Assembly: GCA_012960315.1 (NCBI GenBank) | Contig: DUBN01000068.1 | Location: 178,592-242,591, forward strand | DNA from: Acidimicrobiia bacterium | GTDB taxonomy: Bacteria > Actinomycetota > Acidimicrobiia > Acidimicrobiales > Poriferisodalaceae | Reading direction: 5' to 3' | DNA length: 64,000 nt | Shown: piece by piece, positions 61,429-64,000 of the stretch | Position numbering within the stretch: position 1 is the stretch's first letter | How the letters are laid out: each line of letters begins with the position of its first letter | The notes under the pieces: generated by a model | The model's database searches: none | What the model was told of the DNA's origin: nothing | What the model saw: only the letters and a program-made list of their open reading frames with translations | Made by a program: the position numbers and the translations under genes

Positions 61429-61463
61429 GGCGGGCACCAAACTGTGTCCGCCTTTCGTCATTT
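61429..61463 (+). terminator. Terminator-like hairpin in the infC leader (possible attenuator)
   Basis: GGCGGGCAC (61429-61437) and GTGTCCGCC (61444-61452) form a nine-pair stem with one G-U pair and the loop CAAACT, followed by TTTCGTCATTT. It lies 60 bases before infC. An upstream TCAGCA/TGCTGA hairpin (61395-61413) could be a competing structure. The U tract is interrupted, so efficiency is uncertain. Confidence 0.5.
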
Positions 61464-61500
61464 GATGAGAGGTGCCATCAGATGGACTAGGAGAACGTCC

Positions 61501-61524
61501 TTGGTTAAGCGAGTAAGGCCATAG
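61501..61524 (+). other. Seven-codon leader ORF overlapping the infC start
   Basis: TTG 61501 lies seven bases after AGGAG (61489-61493) and opens a frame encoding MVKRVRP, ending in TAG at 61522-61524. The last codon overlaps the proposed ATA start of infC (ATAG). It could deliver ribosomes to infC by termination and reinitiation. Expression is unproven. Confidence 0.35.
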
Positions 61525-62087
61525 CACGCCCAGACGAAGGCGACGCCAGAATCAACGAGCAGATTCGGGCGCGGGAAGTTCGATTGGTCGCCCCTGACGG
61601 CGAACAGATCGGCATTAAACCCTTGCCAGAAGCACTGGATATTGCACGTGAACTTGATCTTGATTTAGTGGAAGTAGCGGCCGAGGCCAATCCTCCAGTT
61701 TGTCGGATCATGGACTACGGCAAGTTCAAATACGAGACAGCTCAACGGGCGAAGGAGTCACGGAAAAAGGCCAGCTCAGTCTCCCTCAAGGAGATGAAAT
61801 ATCGGCCGAAGATCGGACAAGGCGATTTCGACACCAAAACCGACAAAGTAGAGAAGTTTCTCTCTGACGGGCACAAGGTAAAGATCACCATCATGTTCCG
61901 AGGCCGAGAGGTCTTCCATCCTGAGCTTGGTCGAGAAATTCTCGAAAGAGTCGCAGCAAACGTGGAAACGGTGGGAAAAGTTGATCAATTCCCGAAGCTT
62001 GACGGTCGCAATATGACCATGGTGTTGAGCCCCGATAGAGCCGCAAAGCAACGCCGCAAAGATGCAGAGGTCAGTCCCGGCGAGTAA
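61521..62087 (+). CDS. infC: Translation initiation factor IF-3 with apparent ATA start
   Basis: Controls start-codon fidelity and subunit splitting. The conserved N-terminus ARINEQIRAREVRLVAPDGE lies upstream of the first TTG (61584); between the in-frame stop TAA at 61506 and that TTG there is no ATG, GTG or TTG. The best start is ATA 61521, giving 188 residues; ATC 61551 is an alternative. IF-3 genes in other bacteria use rare starts such as ATT for self-regulation. The body is complete: ANPPVCRIMDYGKFKYE, SLKEMKYRPKIGQGDFDTK and DGRNMTMVLSPD. rpmI and rplT follow. Confidence 0.92.
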   Translation: MARPDEGDARINEQIRAREVRLVAPDGEQIGIKPLPEALDIARELDLDLVEVAAEANPPVCRIMDYGKFKYETAQRAKESRKKASSVSLKEMKYRPKIGQGDFDTKTDKVEKFLSDGHKVKITIMFRGREVFHPELGREILERVAANVETVGKVDQFPKLDGRNMTMVLSPDRAAKQRRKDAEVSPGE

Positions 62088-62165
62088 CGGGTCTGACAAC
62101 AGATCCAGAAAAATTTAGGAAACTACGTCCCTCCCAACTCGAACCCCCTTCGGTAAGGACATTTC

Positions 62166-62360
62166 ATGCCAAAGATGAAGACACACAGTGGAGCGAAGAA
62201 GCGCTTTAAAACGACCGGCTCCGGTAAATTGGTCCGCCGCAAGCAAGGCCGTAACCACATCCTTGAAAAGAAATCAGCAAAGCGAAAACGTCGACTCGCT
62301 CTAGAAGGCGACATAAGTAAGGCCGACCGTCCGCGCATCAACAAGATGCTGGGTAAGTGA
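62166..62360 (+). CDS. rpmI: 50S ribosomal protein L35
   Basis: A 64-residue, very basic protein with the family start [20 protein letters not shown] and the middle [25 protein letters not shown] at 62154-62158 is the ribosome-binding site for ATG 62166. It sits between infC and rplT in the standard order. Confidence 0.97.
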   Translation: MPKMKTHSGAKKRFKTTGSGKLVRRKQGRNHILEKKSAKRKRRLALEGDISKADRPRINKMLGK

Positions 62361-62387
62361 ACTAGGACCTGTAGAGGAGATACAAAA

Positions 62388-62750
62388 GTGGCACGAGTAA
62401 AGCGTTCTGTCGCAGGTCGCAAAAGCCGCAAAGCGACCTTGGAAAAAGCTAAGGGCTATTACGGCAATAAGAGCCGTTCCTTTAGGGCAGCCAACGAACA
62501 AGTAATGCATAGCGGCAACTATGCGTTTAGGGACCGTCGAGCCCGCAAAGGTGAATTTCGTCGACTTTGGATTCAACGGATCAATGCTGGCGCTCGACAA
62601 AACGGTACGAGCTACAGCAAATTGGTTAACGGACTCAATGCTGCGGGTATTCAGGTAGATCGAAAAATTTTGGCCGACATGGCTGTCAACGACCCCGAGG
62701 CATTCAGCGCTGTTGTCGAAAAAGCTGAGTCGGCCCGTCAAGCAAGCTGA
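62388..62750 (+). CDS. rplT: 50S ribosomal protein L20
   Basis: Early-assembly ribosomal protein that in other bacteria also represses its own operon by binding the mRNA leader. The 120-residue sequence has [40 protein letters not shown] and [20 protein letters not shown] 62388 has GAGGAGA at 62374-62380. The stop overlaps the CTG that I propose as the next start (CTGA). Confidence 0.97.
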   Translation: MARVKRSVAGRKSRKATLEKAKGYYGNKSRSFRAANEQVMHSGNYAFRDRRARKGEFRRLWIQRINAGARQNGTSYSKLVNGLNAAGIQVDRKILADMAVNDPEAFSAVVEKAESARQAS

Positions 62751-63523
62751 CTCTTTCCCCTCGATCTCAAAGGCTTACGCGCCTTCGACGTCTAGTGCGC
62801 GATAGGCGTTATCGCGACGTCGAAGGTCTAGCTGTCATCGAAGGTCCGCGCCCACTCAGAACAGCAATCGAAATTGGTGTCGATCTCGAAGAAGTGTTCT
62901 ATCGGCCAGATCAAGAGCAAATTTCGGCCTCTGCCGAAGCCGCTGATGCAAACTGCTACGAAGTTGATGCCGAAACACTCGATGAGATTGCCGACAGCAG
63001 CTCTCCTCAAGGAGTGCTTGCCGTCGCCAAAGTCCACGAGACCGCCCTCGAGGCGATAGCCGCAATGCAACGCGTTGTCGTGATCGATTCCGTTCAAGAC
63101 CCAGGCAACGTCGGCGCGATAGTCCGTACCGCAGCAGCAGCCCGGTTTGATGCCGTCATAACGGCACCAGGAACGGCTGACTTGTGGAGTACTAGGGCTA
63201 TTAGAGCGAGCGCAGGCACTCTCTTCGCACTGAATGTGGCCAGGCGAGTTGACCTAGGGTCAACGCTTGACCTGTTGCGTGAAGCGGGACACGTGATCTT
63301 CGCCACCGACGCTGACGGCGAGATCAGCATCAATGACATCGACGTGGCGGACCGGATGACGCTCATGTTGGGCAGCGAAGCTCACGGAGTTTCTAAGACA
63401 GTGATGGCTCGCACTGATGCGATGATTAGGGTGCCGATGGGCCCATTTGTTGAATCCCTAAATGTTGCAGTGGCCGCTGGAATAGTGATGTACAGGATGC
63501 AACGGGAAGCGCCAGATGAATAA
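62747..63523 (+). CDS. SpoU/TrmH-family RNA ribose methyltransferase (TsnR-like), apparent CTG start
   Basis: A 2'-O-methyltransferase with a trefoil knot. Motif 1 ([18 protein letters not shown]), motif 2 ([11 protein letters not shown]) and motif 3 ([17 protein letters not shown]) are intact. The substrate-binding domain starts before GTG 62795: the frame reads [16 protein letters not shown] upstream, as in mycobacterial TsnR, which has the same position after rplT. No standard start exists between the in-frame stop at 62726 and GTG 62795, but CTG 62747 overlaps the rplT stop. If CTG is not used, the gene starts at 62795 with a shorter first helix. The target is probably 23S rRNA. Confidence 0.88.
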   Translation: MTLSPRSQRLTRLRRLVRDRRYRDVEGLAVIEGPRPLRTAIEIGVDLEEVFYRPDQEQISASAEAADANCYEVDAETLDEIADSSSPQGVLAVAKVHETALEAIAAMQRVVVIDSVQDPGNVGAIVRTAAAARFDAVITAPGTADLWSTRAIRASAGTLFALNVARRVDLGSTLDLLREAGHVIFATDADGEISINDIDVADRMTLMLGSEAHGVSKTVMARTDAMIRVPMGPFVESLNVAVAAGIVMYRMQREAPDE

Positions 63524-63564
63524 TCTGTTCACGTATGGGTTTCTAGTACGTGCCCAGCTAGCCG

Positions 63565-63577
63565 TATCCTTCTGATC
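63565..63577 (+). promoter_or_regulatory. Candidate leaderless promoter of pheS
   Basis: TATCCT at 63565-63570 lies seven bases before the GTG at 63578. There is no Shine-Dalgarno. Confidence 0.45.
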
Positions 63578-64000
63578 GTGAGTGTTCACGACCAGATTGC
63601 CGAAGCTCAAACAGCCGCCGTGGCAAGTATCGACCAGGCGGATGATCTTGAAAGTTTGACGGACCTTGAACGAAGCCTTTTTGGGAAGAAATCTCAATTG
63701 GGTGGTCTCAAACGTTTGATGGGTGAAGTCGCTCCGCAAGAACGAGCGAGTATTGGCCAGGCCCTGAACGAAGCGCAGCGGATCGTCCGAGAAGCGCACG
63801 CTGTCGCAAAGGAACGGTTCTTATCAGTTACTCAACGAGCGGAACTTGAGACAGAACGACTTGATTTAAGCGAATCGGTTGAGGCCACTGCCCGAGGCCA
63901 TCTCCACCTCGTGACGCAGACAATGGAGCGTTTGGAAGATGTTTTTGTCGGAATGGGGTTCACCGTCTCGGAAGGTCCACAGGCAGAAACAGATTGGTAC
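63578..64000 (+). CDS. pheS: Phenylalanyl-tRNA synthetase alpha subunit, 3' truncated
   Basis: Only the first 141 codons are in the window. The N-terminal coiled coil (SVHDQIAEAQTAAVASIDQA, DLERSLFGKKSQLGGLKRLM) is followed by the start of the catalytic domain with HLHLVTQTMERLEDVFVGMG and SEGPQAETDWY. This matches PheS up to the class II motif 1 region. GTG 63578 is preferred because the family starts there and the -10 box precedes it by seven bases. The catalytic motifs 2 and 3 lie beyond the edge. Confidence 0.95.
   Translation, partial: MSVHDQIAEAQTAAVASIDQADDLESLTDLERSLFGKKSQLGGLKRLMGEVAPQERASIGQALNEAQRIVREAHAVAKERFLSVTQRAELETERLDLSESVEATARGHLHLVTQTMERLEDVFVGMGFTVSEGPQAETDWY

Noticed and set aside
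1..64000. tRNA or rRNA genes, CRISPR arrays, insertion sequences, prophage genes, or a toxin-antitoxin or other defence cassette
   Set aside because: No transposase, integrase, terminal inverted repeats, spaced direct repeats or RNA gene signatures were found. The only tandem repeat is the one in yajC.

Overview
The window is a dense, almost entirely protein-coding stretch of an actinobacterial chromosome. Both ends cut genes: an F420-NADP oxidoreductase at the left and pheS at the right. Lineage signs are a mycobacteria-like HIT / CDP-alcohol phosphotransferase / acyltransferase / mannosyltransferase cluster, the nucleoid protein mIHF, an F420 enzyme, a DUF3048 lipoprotein, a PriA without a Walker A motif, and a gene order that follows (from memory) two blocks of the Mycobacterium tuberculosis map, roughly Rv2613c-Rv2533c and Rv1379-Rv1415, and then infC-pheS. 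The base composition is moderate and CGA arginine codons are frequent, so I suspect a lower-GC, perhaps marine, member of Acidimicrobiia. That placement is inference.

Layout. 1-6392: redox enzyme and a phosphatidylinositol-mannoside-type lipid cluster, with a protease-like protein that has lost its active site and a lipoprotein. 6425-13801: PLP synthase (pdxST), yebC, ruvCAB with an SOS box, queA and tgt (queuosine). 13908-24663: yajC-secD-secF, apt, rel, hisS, aspS, rarA and two small envelope or hypothetical proteins. 24695-33451: alaS, ruvX, mltG, aroE, aroB, aroQ, an Xaa-Pro peptidase, efp and nusB. 33452-41138: a pyrimidine operon (pyrR-pyrB-carA-carB-pyrD-pyrF) behind a PyrR-binding RNA hairpin and an intragenic terminator-like hairpin. 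41163-49356: mihF, gmk, rpoZ, coaBC, metK, priA, def, fmt, rsmB. 49367-56367: the only accessory-looking region, with a phosphoesterase, two metal-dependent hydrolases, a GNAT enzyme, a metallo-beta-lactamase-fold hydrolase, an amidase, a dienoyl-CoA-isomerase-like enzyme and a small membrane protein, mostly on the minus strand. 56431-60813: mog, ribD-ribE-ribBA and hisG. 60816-64000: a DUF1844 protein facing away from the infC-rpmI-rplT-rRNA methyltransferase-pheS translation cluster.

Regulation is unusually readable. At least thirteen genes have a TAnnnT box 6-8 bases before the start codon, the signature of leaderless transcription, and several starts were chosen partly on that ground. The pyr leader matches the PyrR-binding consensus at every fixed position. 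infC has no ATG, GTG or TTG that would keep its conserved N-terminus and appears to start at ATA after a long leader with a terminator-like hairpin. The rRNA methyltransferase downstream appears to start at CTG. I see no tRNA, rRNA, CRISPR array, insertion sequence, phage gene or origin, and no gene-free stretch above 300 bases; the longest is the 282-base infC leader.
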